Assembly (NCBI RefSeq): GCF_025913575.1 | Contig: NZ_CP109785.1 | Span: forward strand, 3,534,001 to 3,598,000 | Length of the DNA stretch: 64,000 nucleotides | Direction: 5' to 3' | Source of the DNA: Halocatena marina | GTDB taxonomy: Archaea; Halobacteriota; Halobacteria; Halobacteriales; Haloarculaceae | Part shown: positions 1 to 9,224 of the stretch, piece by piece | Layout of the letters: every line of letters begins with the position of its first letter | Numbering within the stretch: position 1 is the stretch's first letter | The notes under the pieces: model-generated | What the model was told of the DNA's origin: nothing | Seen by the model: the letters and a program-made list of their open reading frames with translations, nothing else | Databases searched by the model: none | Made by a program: the position numbers and the translations under genes

Positions 1-13
1 GAAAATAGAGCTA

Positions 14-33
14 TTTAGTACAATGTGAGTAAA
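14..33 (+). promoter_or_regulatory. TrmB-like operator in front of gapN-pyk
   Basis: A near-palindrome with the core TAGT-N7-GAGTA, flanked by TTT and AA. It matches 17 of 20 bases of the site at 14264-14283 and resembles the TACT-N7/8-GAGTA motif reported for the sugar-responsive regulator TrmB of Halobacterium. It ends 31 bases before the chosen gapN start (65), or 10 before the alternative ATG at 44, so it lies where the core promoter should be. That TrmB binds here is inferred from motif and gene context. Confidence 0.6.
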
Positions 34-64
34 TCTTTTGTAGATGGGAATGAGAGTATACAAC

Positions 65-1495
65 ATGGACCCACAGTCAGTACTGTACGACCAGCACCTC
101 TACGTCGATGGGACGTGGCAGGCCACGGAGGAGCACATCGATGTTCCAGACCGCGCAGACGGCGGGACGTTTGCACGGATCGCCGCTGCGGACGGTGATA
201 ACGCTCGGACGGCCTTGAGTGCAGCCGACCGGGCAAAGCGGCCGATGCGCGAGACGACAGTTCCCGAGCGTGCCACGTGGTGTGAGGAGATTGCCGATGG
301 GTTACGAGAACGCCACGACGAACTCGCTCGCGTTATCGTCCGCGAAGCCGGAAAACCGATCGCAAGCGCTCGGGGTGAGGTCGAGAGTGCCGCCGAGCGT
401 TTCGACCGGGCAGCCGAAGAAATACGGCATCTGAAAGGGGAGTTCCGCGAGGGAACGACCGACGGCCACGAAGGATGGCGGGCAATCGTCCGTCACGAGC
501 CAGTCGGGACGGTGCTGTGTATCACGCCGTACAACTATCCACTCGGTACGACTGCTTTGCAGGTGGCACCGGCGCTTGCGGCCGGAAACAGCGTCGTGCT
601 CACTCCATCGAGCAAAACACCAATCAGTGCTGCAATTCTCGCAGAGGTCATCTGCGACGTGGACCTTCCAACCGGTGCGTTCAATTTCCTCCCCGGACAC
701 GGGAGTGAGATCGGCGATATCTTGGCTGGCGATAAACGCATCAACACGGTTGCAATGACCGGTTCCTCCCCGGCAGGCGAACACGTTGCCAGCGTGAGTG
801 GTATGGTCACGCTCCATATGGAACTCGGTGGAAACGCTCCTGCCATCGTTTTCCCGGATGCCGATCTCAATAGCGCTGCAACAGCGTGCGCGAAAGGGTC
901 GTTGAAGTACGCTGGTCAGCGCTGCTCGGCGGTCAGTCGTGTCCTCGCTCACGAGACCGTTCACGATGAGTTGGTCGAACGAATCGACACCAAAATGGAC
1001 ACGTGGGTCGACGGGGATCTCTTCGACGAAGAGACGGATTTCGGACCGCTCATCACTGAAGCACAAGCGAAGTGGGTCGACGAACTCGTCACTGACGCGA
1101 TCGACCGTGGTGCACAACTCGTCCGTGGCGGCGAGCGAGACGGCCGATACTACGAACCGACGCTCCTCGCGGATGTTCCCCACGACGCTCGTATTATCCA
1201 CGAAGAGCAGTTTGGGCCGGTTGCCGCAGTCACAACTATTACAGATGAAGAGGATGCGCTCGCGCTCGCCAACGAGAGCGATCTCGGATTGGATGCATGC
1301 GTCTTCACCAGTGATTACGATCGCGCGCTGTCGGTCGCCGATCGGATAGAGGCGGGTGCAGTCCGTATCAACGGTGCGCCGAGCCACGGACTCGGTGACA
1401 TCCCCTTTGGCGGCATTAAGGAGTCGGGGATCGGTCGAGAGGGCATTGATGCATCGATTCATTCAATGCTCCGCGAAAAGAGTGTTATTCTGTGA
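65..1495 (+). CDS. gapN: Aldehyde dehydrogenase, probable non-phosphorylating glyceraldehyde-3-phosphate dehydrogenase (GapN)
   Basis: A 476-residue NAD(P)-dependent aldehyde dehydrogenase. Visible motifs are TPYNYP (catalytic Asn about 157), MELGGNAP (general-base Glu about 253) and GQRCSAV (nucleophile Cys about 287); the last resembles the GapN subgroup. GapN oxidises glyceraldehyde 3-phosphate directly to 3-phosphoglycerate without making 1,3-bisphosphoglycerate. The assignment rests on the motif and on pyruvate kinase following in the same operon; a lactaldehyde or other aldehyde substrate cannot be excluded. I chose the ATG at 65 because the conserved start of the fold (LYVDGTW) follows it closely; ATGs at 44 and 50 are alternatives. 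A TrmB-like site precedes it. Confidence 0.75.
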   Translation: MDPQSVLYDQHLYVDGTWQATEEHIDVPDRADGGTFARIAAADGDNARTALSAADRAKRPMRETTVPERATWCEEIADGLRERHDELARVIVREAGKPIASARGEVESAAERFDRAAEEIRHLKGEFREGTTDGHEGWRAIVRHEPVGTVLCITPYNYPLGTTALQVAPALAAGNSVVLTPSSKTPISAAILAEVICDVDLPTGAFNFLPGHGSEIGDILAGDKRINTVAMTGSSPAGEHVASVSGMVTLHMELGGNAPAIVFPDADLNSAATACAKGSLKYAGQRCSAVSRVLAHETVHDELVERIDTKMDTWVDGDLFDEETDFGPLITEAQAKWVDELVTDAIDRGAQLVRGGERDGRYYEPTLLADVPHDARIIHEEQFGPVAAVTTITDEEDALALANESDLGLDACVFTSDYDRALSVADRIEAGAVRINGAPSHGLGDIPFGGIKESGIGREGIDASIHSMLREKSVIL

Positions 1496-1500
1496 AACGG

Positions 1501-3279
1501 ATGCGCGCCACTACGCTCGTCTGCACGCTTGGACCCGCCTCGAACACGCAGGCGGATATTCGGAACCTCGCTGACGCTGGAATGGCGATTGCGCGCGTTA
1601 ACACGAGCCACGGCACGCCCGAGGAGCAGGCAGCACTCATACGACGAGTTCGGGCCGTCGAGGAGACACTCGACCGACCGCTCGCTGTGTTGGTGGATCT
1701 GCAGGGCCCGGAGGTACGAACCGCTCCGCTTGATGAACCAATCACGCTCACAGAAGATTCGACGGTTCGATTCAGTGCGGGCGAGACAGCCACACCCGAC
1801 GCGGTCGGGATTTCGACAGCGATCACCGACGCTGCCCCTGGTGATGAGATTTTCCTCGACGATGGACGCATCGAAGCCGTCGTCGAACACGTTGAATCCG
1901 CTGCGGACGGAGACCAAACCAAAGACAAGACAGTCGCAGCGAAAGTTACGAGCGGCGGCGTTCTTGGCGGTCGCAAGAGCGTGGTCGCGCCGGAACTCAG
2001 ATTCGACGTGAACGTAGTCACCGAGACCGACCACACTGCGATCGACATCGCGGTCGAGCACGATGCGGATTTCATCGCTGCGAGCTTCGTCCGCAATGCA
2101 GACGATGTGATGGCCGTTGCAGAAGAAATCGAGACACGGGGAGCAGACATCCCGATCATCGCAAAGATAGAGCGCACAGAGGCCGTCGAGAGCATCGATG
2201 CGATTATCGACGTCTCAGCGGGTGTGATGGTCGCTCGCGGCGATCTCGGTGTCGAATGTCCAATCGAGGAAGTGCCGATGATCCAAAAACGCATTGCTCG
2301 CCGGTGTCAGGCCGAGGGCGTCCCCGTGATCATCGCCACAGAGATGCTCGATTCAATGGTGACGGCATCTCGACCGACGCGAGCAGAGGCGTCCGACGTA
2401 GCGAACGCCGTCCTCGATGGGGCCGACGCGGTCATGCTCTCGGGTGAGACGGCCGTCGGCGATCATCCTGTGAGAGTCGTCGAGACGATGGGTCAGATCG
2501 TGTGCACGACTGAGGAAAGTGAGGAGGCTGCCGACCGCCGCGAACAACGAATTCCGGCGGCTAACGGGGCAAGCACGGATGCGCTTGCACGCTCAGCGCG
2601 GTATCTTGCGCGAGACGCCAGCGCGAGTGCCATCGTCGTTGCGAGTGAGTCCGGATACACGGCCCGGAAAGTGGCGAAATATCGTCCTGAGGTCCCCATC
2701 GTGGCGGCTGCCCCAGATGAACGCGTCCGTCGTCAACTCGTTCTCTCGCACGGTATTCTCCCACGTGCAACGACCTACACGGCAAACGGTGCACAAGCCG
2801 TCATCGAAGGTGCGGTTGACGCCGCACTCGATACCTCTGTCGTAGAGAGTGGTGATACGGTCGTCGTGCTCTCCGGTATGATGACTGGTCTGCCCGGAAC
2901 GGATACGACGAACCTCCTCAAACTCCACGTCGCGAGCGAAGTGCTCGCCACCGGTCAGTGCGTCGTCGATGGCACCGTCGTCGGACCGGTGGTCCACACG
3001 ATGGATGGCGATCTGAGCGATATTCAGGACGGTGCGATCATTGCGACATCCGGAGACTTCGACACTGAATTCACTGGCAACCTCTCGAACATCGGTGGTA
3101 TCATCGCCGAACAACGGGGAATGACTGGCTATCCCGCGATTGTCGCCCGCGAACTGGGTGTTCCAATGGTGAGTGGTGCATCGATCGATGATCTCCCGGT
3201 CGGGACGACGGTCACACTCGACGGTGAACGAGGCGTCGTCTACAGCGGCGATGTCAAACAGTCCAACGACCGGGAGTAG
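1501..3279 (+). CDS. pyk: Pyruvate kinase with C-terminal swivel-like domain
   Basis: Cytosolic enzyme converting phosphoenolpyruvate and ADP to pyruvate and ATP. CTLGPAS lies at residues 8-14, the KIERTEA active-site segment begins near 222, and MVARGDLGVE follows near 243. The protein (592 residues) is longer than plain pyruvate kinases because of an extra C-terminal domain like the phosphohistidine swivel of PEP-utilising enzymes, as in Bacillus. Its signature reads MTGYPAIVAREL, with Tyr (about 544) where phosphotransfer domains carry His. A GTG at 1492 would overlap the gapN stop (GTGA); the ATG at 1501 aligns better with the family N-terminus. Cotranscribed with gapN. Confidence 0.93.
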   Translation: MRATTLVCTLGPASNTQADIRNLADAGMAIARVNTSHGTPEEQAALIRRVRAVEETLDRPLAVLVDLQGPEVRTAPLDEPITLTEDSTVRFSAGETATPDAVGISTAITDAAPGDEIFLDDGRIEAVVEHVESAADGDQTKDKTVAAKVTSGGVLGGRKSVVAPELRFDVNVVTETDHTAIDIAVEHDADFIAASFVRNADDVMAVAEEIETRGADIPIIAKIERTEAVESIDAIIDVSAGVMVARGDLGVECPIEEVPMIQKRIARRCQAEGVPVIIATEMLDSMVTASRPTRAEASDVANAVLDGADAVMLSGETAVGDHPVRVVETMGQIVCTTEESEEAADRREQRIPAANGASTDALARSARYLARDASASAIVVASESGYTARKVAKYRPEVPIVAAAPDERVRRQLVLSHGILPRATTYTANGAQAVIEGAVDAALDTSVVESGDTVVVLSGMMTGLPGTDTTNLLKLHVASEVLATGQCVVDGTVVGPVVHTMDGDLSDIQDGAIIATSGDFDTEFTGNLSNIGGIIAEQRGMTGYPAIVARELGVPMVSGASIDDLPVGTTVTLDGERGVVYSGDVKQSNDRE

Positions 3280-3440
3280 TGCTCGCTTGGACTGTCCTCT
3301 TTTGACTACGTCGAATTAATCTGACAGCAGCCTCTCATCGTTAGCAGAGTGAGCGGACGACACGTCTCGCACACAGAGCTCATATTTACAGACAATCACG
3401 AGGCACCAGCGTTATGATGTCTGTTTGATTAGTATACGGT

Positions 3441-3899
3441 ATGGAATCCCTCCATCCGGACGTTCGCATCGTCTGGGGCGTTGGTGCGATCCTCAGCGCG
3501 CTTTTTGTTGGCAGCGTCGTCGCTGTCGTTGACTGGTATCTCTTAGACGTGGGAATCTGGCTCGCCGTTGTGGTGGGCGTCTCTGTCGCCGCTTTTTCTG
3601 TCCTGTTCGTCTTTCTGCGCTATCGAGTGTGGCGATTCGAGATACAAGCAGACTCACTCTATCTCAAACGCGGTGTTGTCACCCGCATCGAGACTGCTGT
3701 TCCGTACGTCCGCGTTCAGCACGTCGATACGCAGCGTGGACCGGTGGAGCGATTCGTCGGGTTAGCAAGCGTCGTCGTGTACACCGCTGGCTCGCGTGGT
3801 GCGGACGTGACCATCCCGGGGCTTCGCACAGAACGTGCAGACGAGATTCAAGACCAACTCCGGAAGCTCGCAATCGAGAGCGAGGAAGACGCGGTATGA
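3441..3899 (+). CDS. Bacterial-PH-domain membrane protein, YdbS-like
   Basis: A 152-residue protein with two membrane segments near residues 12-35 and 38-56, followed by a bPH2 (PF03703-type) domain containing the typical VPYVRVQHVDTQRGPVERFVGLASVVV stretch around residues 87-113. Such proteins occur in pairs with a larger multi-bPH2 partner; the molecular role is unknown, with links to membrane stress and bacteriocin resistance in Bacillus YdbS/YdbT. Its stop overlaps the next start by four bases, which indicates translational coupling. Confidence 0.8.
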   Translation: MESLHPDVRIVWGVGAILSALFVGSVVAVVDWYLLDVGIWLAVVVGVSVAAFSVLFVFLRYRVWRFEIQADSLYLKRGVVTRIETAVPYVRVQHVDTQRGPVERFVGLASVVVYTAGSRGADVTIPGLRTERADEIQDQLRKLAIESEEDAV

Positions 3900-5419
3900 A
3901 ACTGCATCCATTGAGCGCGGTCTGGAACGCATTCCGACGTGGTATTGGAGGGGCGCTGTTCCCTTTTTTCCTCTTGATGATCGGACAGTCGTTTGATTTC
4001 GTCTCATTCTCGCTGCTCTTTGTCCTCCTTCCCGTTGGATTCATCCTCGGTGCCGGATACGGAATCGCGTACTACCTCCAGTTCGAATACGAACTCACGG
4101 AGGATACGTTCGATGTCACGTCTGGAGTACTCAACCGCCAGCACCGAGAGATTCCATTTCGAAGGATTCAGAACATTGATGTCACGCAGTCATTCATCCA
4201 GCGCCTCCTCGGATTCGCTGTTGTTCGACTGGAAACAGCGGGTGGTGGCGAGACCGAAGCGGAGCTAAATTTCATCGACCGGGCAGAAGCGGCCCGTCTG
4301 CAGTCGACTATTCGAGACCGAAAGCGTGCGGTAACTAAGCCCACCGACAGCGCCGACCGCCCGCTGGAGGAATCAAGCTTGGAGTCGGACGACGCTGGCA
4401 GTGTCTCTACGATTCTGTTCGAACTTCGCCTTACTGAGCTGGCTTTCCTCGCAATCGCATTCCTTCGGCCGGGAGCGCTGTTGATCGTGCCGCTCGGGCT
4501 TCCGTTCGGGGAAGATCTCGCCATTTCTCTTTTGCTGACGCTTTCGCGGCCGTTTGGTGGACCGGCGGAACTTTCTCCAACAACACTCACGCCCGATGCG
4601 ATCGTCGTTCTCTTCCTTGTTGGCCTGCCGCTTGCAATCCTCGGTGCGTGGATCGCAAGCGCGCTGTTCACGTTCATCGAATACTTTGGCTTCGAACTGC
4701 GTCGCATCGACAACGATCTCGTCTACGAGCGCGGATTGCTGCGCCGCTATAGCGGAACAATACCCGTAGAAAAGATTCAGACGCTCACGATCTCCGAGCC
4801 AGTCCTCGCTCGTCCACTTGGTTACGCTGGGCTCACAGTAGAGACGGCAGGATACGCGCCCGGTCAATCCCAATCCGGGGAAACTGAGTCTGCGATCCCG
4901 CTCACTCACCGAGAACACATGCTCAAACTCGCACGCGCTATCGAACCGTTCGAAGAGCTGACGTTCACCCGATCGCCGAAACTGGCACGGCGCCGTTACA
5001 CAGTCCGCTATCTTCTTCTGATTGCTGCACTCGTCGGCCTCGGATATCTTGGCTTTCGCTTTGTTGGATTCTCGTACTGGTATGCACCGGCGGTGCTCCT
5101 CCCGCTTGCCCCCATCGCAGCTCATTACAAGTGGAAACACCGCGGTTACTGTGTTGGCGAGAACCACATCGTGCTCCGAGACGGGTTCTGGCGGCGAACG
5201 ACGAGGGTCGTTCCCTACTACCGACTCCAAACAGTGTTGACCCGAAGCAACATCTTCCAGCGACGACTCGGTCTCGCAACCGTGACGGCAGACACCGCTA
5301 GCTCGGCCACACTGCTCGGTGGAGGAGCAACGGCCTACGACATCGACAGCAGCGATGCACAACGGCTTCACACGCTCCTCCGTGAACGACTCCAACAGAG
5401 ACTGCTGGCACGCAGCTGA
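3896..5419 (+). CDS. Multi-bPH2-domain membrane protein, YdbT-like
   Basis: A 507-residue integral membrane protein with three copies of the bPH2 module. Each copy carries a variant of 'R..IQ.......QR.LG.A.V..ETAG', seen near the FRRIQNIDVTQ, VEKIQTLTISE and YYRLQTVLTRS segments. Several hydrophobic helices lie before each module. The ATG at 3896 overlaps the upstream stop (ATGA), so an in-frame upstream extension inside the previous gene is unlikely. Together with the 3441 gene it forms the standard YdbS/YdbT pair. Function unknown; a membrane complex is inferred. Confidence 0.8.
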   Translation: MKLHPLSAVWNAFRRGIGGALFPFFLLMIGQSFDFVSFSLLFVLLPVGFILGAGYGIAYYLQFEYELTEDTFDVTSGVLNRQHREIPFRRIQNIDVTQSFIQRLLGFAVVRLETAGGGETEAELNFIDRAEAARLQSTIRDRKRAVTKPTDSADRPLEESSLESDDAGSVSTILFELRLTELAFLAIAFLRPGALLIVPLGLPFGEDLAISLLLTLSRPFGGPAELSPTTLTPDAIVVLFLVGLPLAILGAWIASALFTFIEYFGFELRRIDNDLVYERGLLRRYSGTIPVEKIQTLTISEPVLARPLGYAGLTVETAGYAPGQSQSGETESAIPLTHREHMLKLARAIEPFEELTFTRSPKLARRRYTVRYLLLIAALVGLGYLGFRFVGFSYWYAPAVLLPLAPIAAHYKWKHRGYCVGENHIVLRDGFWRRTTRVVPYYRLQTVLTRSNIFQRRLGLATVTADTASSATLLGGGATAYDIDSSDAQRLHTLLRERLQQRLLARS

Positions 5420-5584
5420 TCGCTGTGCTCTAATACAGGAGTGTTCCCCGCTCGCTATTACGACGGTACACAGCACAGATCTACGATTGAGCTCGGGCTG
5501 GTGCCGATCGATGTGTCTCTTCGAGAGCTTCGATGTGGATTCACAGAGCTCTCCGGTTCAGTGATTCCGGTGAACCCTGTGGTG

Positions 5585-5875
5585 ATGGAAGAACCTATTC
5601 CGTGGCGGCTCTTCGGGGGACGTGTGACTCCGGAAGACGTCAAACGTCTCATCGAGGAGGAAATCGAAGACGCCGAGGCGACGGTCACCCATCCGCGCGG
5701 TGAGCACGACGACGATCACCTTGCTGCGGTCGTGGTCTCGCCAGCTTTCGAGGGCGAGTCGCTCGTACAACAACACCAACTCGTGTACGACGCCCTCGGA
5801 GAGCACATGACGCGAGACATCCACGCGCTCGAACTGAAGACCTACACGCCCGATGAGTACGAAGATAAGAACTAG
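5585..5875 (+). CDS. BolA family protein
   Basis: A 96-residue protein whose core (VKRLIEEEIEDAEATV, then VVVSPAFEGESLVQQHQLVYDALGEHM, then HALELKTYTPDEY) is the BolA/IbaG fold. BolA proteins partner with monothiol glutaredoxins in Fe-S handling in other organisms; the archaeal role is not settled. Length fits the family if translation begins at ATG 5585. An upstream ATG at 5441 would add 48 residues unlike the family. It follows the bPH2 pair on the same strand after a 165-base gap that shows no other gene. Confidence 0.8.
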   Translation: MEEPIPWRLFGGRVTPEDVKRLIEEEIEDAEATVTHPRGEHDDDHLAAVVVSPAFEGESLVQQHQLVYDALGEHMTRDIHALELKTYTPDEYEDKN

Positions 5876-5930
5876 TCTATCGAATCGCTACGAATCGCCG
5901 CGACAATAGCAACAGCAATCAGAGAACGAG

Positions 5931-7085
5931 CTACAACTGTGGCTCGGTCACTTCGGATGCTTCCAACCGACGGTTTCGCACTGCCCGACCAGTCTCCTGG
6001 TCGAACAGGTGGATACTGGATTCGGGAATGCGCGCAACGATCGATTGATCGTTGTCGATCGTTCGCAATCCGTGAACACTCGCCACGAATGGTTCTCTCT
6101 CTGTGAAATCAGCGAAGGTAAGATAGATGCTGTTTTCGTCGCCTCTTGGTTCGACGACATCGACGACTGCCTCGAAATCGTGTGCGGTTTCGGGCGCATC
6201 GACGAGATCGATGTCTTCAGGACGGATCCCGAGCGTAAGCTTCGTCGTATCAGTCTCACTCGATTCCAGTTCAGCAATCGTCTCCTCAGAGAGGGGATAC
6301 TCGAACTGATCGTTCACAAGGGTCGAATCCTGTCGTTCTACTTCGAAGAAATTCATCGACGGTTCACCGATGAAATCAGCAACAAAGCGGTTCGCGGGCT
6401 CGTGATAACATTCGAGGGGTGTTCCAACCTGCTGAAGATGCCCATCGTCGAGGATAGCGATTCGATCGCCCATCGTCATCGCTTCTGTCTGATCGTGTGT
6501 CACATAGACCGTCGTGACACCGAGGTCGTCTTGGAGACGTTGGAGCTCTGTGCGCATCTGAGAGCGCAGCTTTGCATCGAGATTCGAAAGCGGCTCGTCG
6601 AGTAAAAAGACAGACGGATCGCGGACGATGGCTCGTCCGAGCGCAATCCGTTGCTGTTGTCCGCCGGACAGCTCCGAAGGTTTTCGATCCAGCAGCTCTC
6701 CGATTCCCATTGTTGCCGCGGCTTCCTCGACGCGCTCTTTGATCTCTGCGTCGGCCAGATCTGTCGACTCCTCTAACCCGAAGCTCATGTTCTCCTGAGC
6801 TGTCATGTGAGGGTATAGCGCGTACGACTGGAACACCATTGCAATGTCCCGGTCTTTCGGTTGCTCGGTGTTGATTACGCGTCCATCGAGAACAATCTCG
6901 CCCTCGGTGATCGTTTCTAACCCAGCGATCATCCGGAGCGTCGTCGACTTTCCACATCCCGATGGCCCAACGAGTACCAAAAACTCCCCGTCGTCGATGT
7001 CGATCGAAGTGTCATCGACAGCGACGATACTACCATCACCGTCACCGAATCGTTTCGTAACGCCATCGAGTGTCAGTTCAGCCAT
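5931..7085 (-). CDS. Sugar ABC transporter ATP-binding protein (MalK/UgpC type)
   Basis: A 384-residue ATPase energising sugar import. Walker A GPSGCGKST is at residues 40-48, the signature LSGGQQQRIALGRAI and Walker B VFLLDEPLSNLDAK follow, and the last third is the OB-type (TOBE) regulatory extension of the MalK family. It is the last gene of a four-gene minus-strand set (binding protein, two permeases, ATPase), about 100 bases after the second permease. Substrate is not readable from sequence; the neighbours point to glucose or a related sugar. Confidence 0.92.
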   Translation of the reverse strand: MAELTLDGVTKRFGDGDGSIVAVDDTSIDIDDGEFLVLVGPSGCGKSTTLRMIAGLETITEGEIVLDGRVINTEQPKDRDIAMVFQSYALYPHMTAQENMSFGLEESTDLADAEIKERVEEAAATMGIGELLDRKPSELSGGQQQRIALGRAIVRDPSVFLLDEPLSNLDAKLRSQMRTELQRLQDDLGVTTVYVTHDQTEAMTMGDRIAILDDGHLQQVGTPLECYHEPANRFVADFIGEPSMNFFEVERQDSTLVNDQFEYPLSEETIAELESSETDTTKLTLGIRPEDIDLVDAPETAHDFEAVVDVVEPRGDENSIYLTFADFTEREPFVASVHGLRTIDNDQSIVARIPESSIHLFDQETGRAVRNRRLEASEVTEPQL

Positions 7086-7182
7086 CTATCTGTCCTCCAC
7101 TGTGTGAATGTTTGAATTCAGTCATGTTCTTCGATCATGTCGTGTTAATATGCTATGATATGTTGAATTAGGTGTTTCTCTG

Positions 7183-8166
7183 TCACGATCTCCCGGCGAT
7201 TCCTCGGGCGAACTGGTCTCCGAACAGGATGAACACGAGTAACGTTGGCAGCGCGGTGATGAACGCACCAGCCATTCGTAGTCCATAGTCAGTCCCAGAG
7301 AGTGTTTCCCCAAGACCGACCAGTGAGAGCGTCACCGGTGCCGCTTGCGAACTTGCCCCCGGAACGAGGATCAGTGGGAACAGCAGGTCGTTCCAAATCT
7401 GGGTGAACTGGAAGATGAACGTCACAGCGAACATCGGCCCCGACAACGGCAGGACGATTCGACGGTAGATCGTTGCGACGCTTGCGCCGTCGAGCTTGGC
7501 CGCCTCGATCATCTCTCCGGAAAGGCCCATGTAGTATCCTCGAAACAGCACTGTACAGATCGGAATTCCGTACGCCGTGTCCGTGATTATCAGTTCGAGG
7601 AGCGTCGCGTGATGTTGCGCCAAGATCGGAAATAGTTCTTGTAGCGGAACGTACACGGTCCAGAACTTCGAGAGAGGTACCAACACCGCCTGATACGGGA
7701 TGAAGACGGCAGCGACGAACAACAGAAGTACCGGCAGTTGGCCGCGCCAGCTCACCTGTGTCAATCCGTAGGCCGCAAGACTCCCCAATGTCGCCGACAG
7801 AATCGTCCCAGGGATAGCGAGCAGCAGGCTGTTGACCAGTCCGTTCGAAAGCGCATCGAACGCCGCAACCCAGTTCTGGAGCGTGAATCCACCCGGCCCC
7901 GGTGGCAGATACGGCGCGGTTCGTGTGACTGCTTCGGTCGTTTTGAACGAGGTAACGAGCCCCGCCTCGATTGGAATGAGGAAGAATCCGACCAACAATG
8001 CGAGCACCGCGTAGAGCGTGATGCGCCAGTATCCGATCGAACCACGAAGATCTTGCATAGTCGATTCTCCCGGTTCGCTCTCTGTTACGCCAGCCGTTTG
8101 CGGCGATTCGCTTACGGTCGATTCCGATCGTTCGCTTTCGTTGCTATCGTGTTCGCTGTCGGTCAT
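7183..8166 (-). CDS. Sugar ABC transporter permease (MalG type)
   Basis: A 327-residue inner permease of the CUT1 family. After a Ser/Glu-rich hydrophilic N-terminus of about 45 residues come six hydrophobic helices. The EAA loop, which contacts the ATPase, is seen as MIEAAKLDGASVATIYRRIVLPL. It overlaps the partner permease by four bases, so the two are translated together. The acidic N-terminal tail is a common haloarchaeal feature. Confidence 0.9.
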   Translation of the reverse strand: MTDSEHDSNESERSESTVSESPQTAGVTESEPGESTMQDLRGSIGYWRITLYAVLALLVGFFLIPIEAGLVTSFKTTEAVTRTAPYLPPGPGGFTLQNWVAAFDALSNGLVNSLLLAIPGTILSATLGSLAAYGLTQVSWRGQLPVLLLFVAAVFIPYQAVLVPLSKFWTVYVPLQELFPILAQHHATLLELIITDTAYGIPICTVLFRGYYMGLSGEMIEAAKLDGASVATIYRRIVLPLSGPMFAVTFIFQFTQIWNDLLFPLILVPGASSQAAPVTLSLVGLGETLSGTDYGLRMAGAFITALPTLLVFILFGDQFARGIAGRS

Positions 8167-9203
8167 AACTCACCTCGTCGATACTGTGAATACAAGTACG
8201 GGCCGATCACGCCCAATGCCATCACGAAAAGAAGGATCGAAATTGCCGACCCGTAGGCCAAATTATTATTGCTGAATGCTTCTCTGACCATGAGCGTAGC
8301 GAGAATATCGGATCCTTTCTTCGGTTGATACTGGCCGAACAATGCATACAGGAAATCGAACGTTTTCAGCGCGACGATCATCAACACCACGAGCGCGCTG
8401 ATCATCGACCCACGGAGTTGTGGGATGATGACTCGCCAGTACATTCGAACGGTGCTCGCACCGTCGATCCGCGCAGCTTCGAAGTGTTCGTCCGGAATCG
8501 TCTGCAGTCCTGCGAGAAAGACCACCATCGCATAGCCACTGAACTGCCAGACGAGCGCGAAGATCACCGCTCCGAGGACGAATTGCGGATTCCCGATCCA
8601 ATCCGGCGGGCTGATGCCGCCCGAACGGAAGACCATGTTCACGATTCCGTTGTTGTAATCGTACATCCACAGCCAGAGTTGAGCAGTCACCACGAACGAG
8701 AGGCTGAACGGTAGCAGGTATATCGTCCGAAAGCCGTCTTCGAAGCGGATCTGGCGGTCAATGAGGATTGCAAGCGCCAATCCGACGGCAACACTCGTGA
8801 GTGTGAACGCAACCAGCAACGCCACAGTGTTCTGAGCGGCACTGAGGAACTCTGGACTGCTAAACGCACGCGTGTACTGCTCGAAATCGAGCGTCGAGTA
8901 GTCTGGAAGCGCGTAGCCACTGAGATCGGTGAGTGAAATGAGGAGATTCCAACCGATGGCACCGTATACGAAAAACCCCATCAGCAGGAACGGCGGAAGC
9001 CAAAACGGCAGCGACTGAACGAACTCGCTGTCGAACGACGAGCCAAATCCGCCAGAGGACTGCGTTTCCTGTGGATCAGTATCTGAATCTGAACCGGGAC
9101 TCGGTTCTGCATCTGCTGGAACGGTCGTTCCGCCGTCTGTTCGTGTTTCGTTTTCGCTACTGGTGAACAGTCGTCGTTTCACGTTCTGTATTGATAATTT
9201 CAT
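8163..9203 (-). CDS. Sugar ABC transporter permease (MalF type)
   Basis: A 346-residue permease with a hydrophilic, charged N-terminus of about 65 residues followed by six membrane helices. The EAA motif reads HFEAARIDGASTVRMYWRVIIPQL. It is the heterodimer partner of the downstream permease and follows the binding-protein gene by 21 bases, which supports a single transcript. Confidence 0.9.
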   Translation of the reverse strand: MKLSIQNVKRRLFTSSENETRTDGGTTVPADAEPSPGSDSDTDPQETQSSGGFGSSFDSEFVQSLPFWLPPFLLMGFFVYGAIGWNLLISLTDLSGYALPDYSTLDFEQYTRAFSSPEFLSAAQNTVALLVAFTLTSVAVGLALAILIDRQIRFEDGFRTIYLLPFSLSFVVTAQLWLWMYDYNNGIVNMVFRSGGISPPDWIGNPQFVLGAVIFALVWQFSGYAMVVFLAGLQTIPDEHFEAARIDGASTVRMYWRVIIPQLRGSMISALVVLMIVALKTFDFLYALFGQYQPKKGSDILATLMVREAFSNNNLAYGSAISILLFVMALGVIGPYLYSQYRRGEL

Positions 9204-9224
9204 TACGTAGGGAGTGCAGTGCGG

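Noticed and set aside
302..1462. A 386-codon open frame antisense to gapN
   Set aside because: It mirrors a well-supported gene; long antisense frames arise from haloarchaeal codon bias, and the protein shows no family motif.
4373..5476. A 367-codon open frame antisense to the YdbT-like gene
   Set aside because: Cys/Arg-rich and basic, unlike acidic haloarchaeal proteins, and opposite a gene with clear bPH2 repeats.
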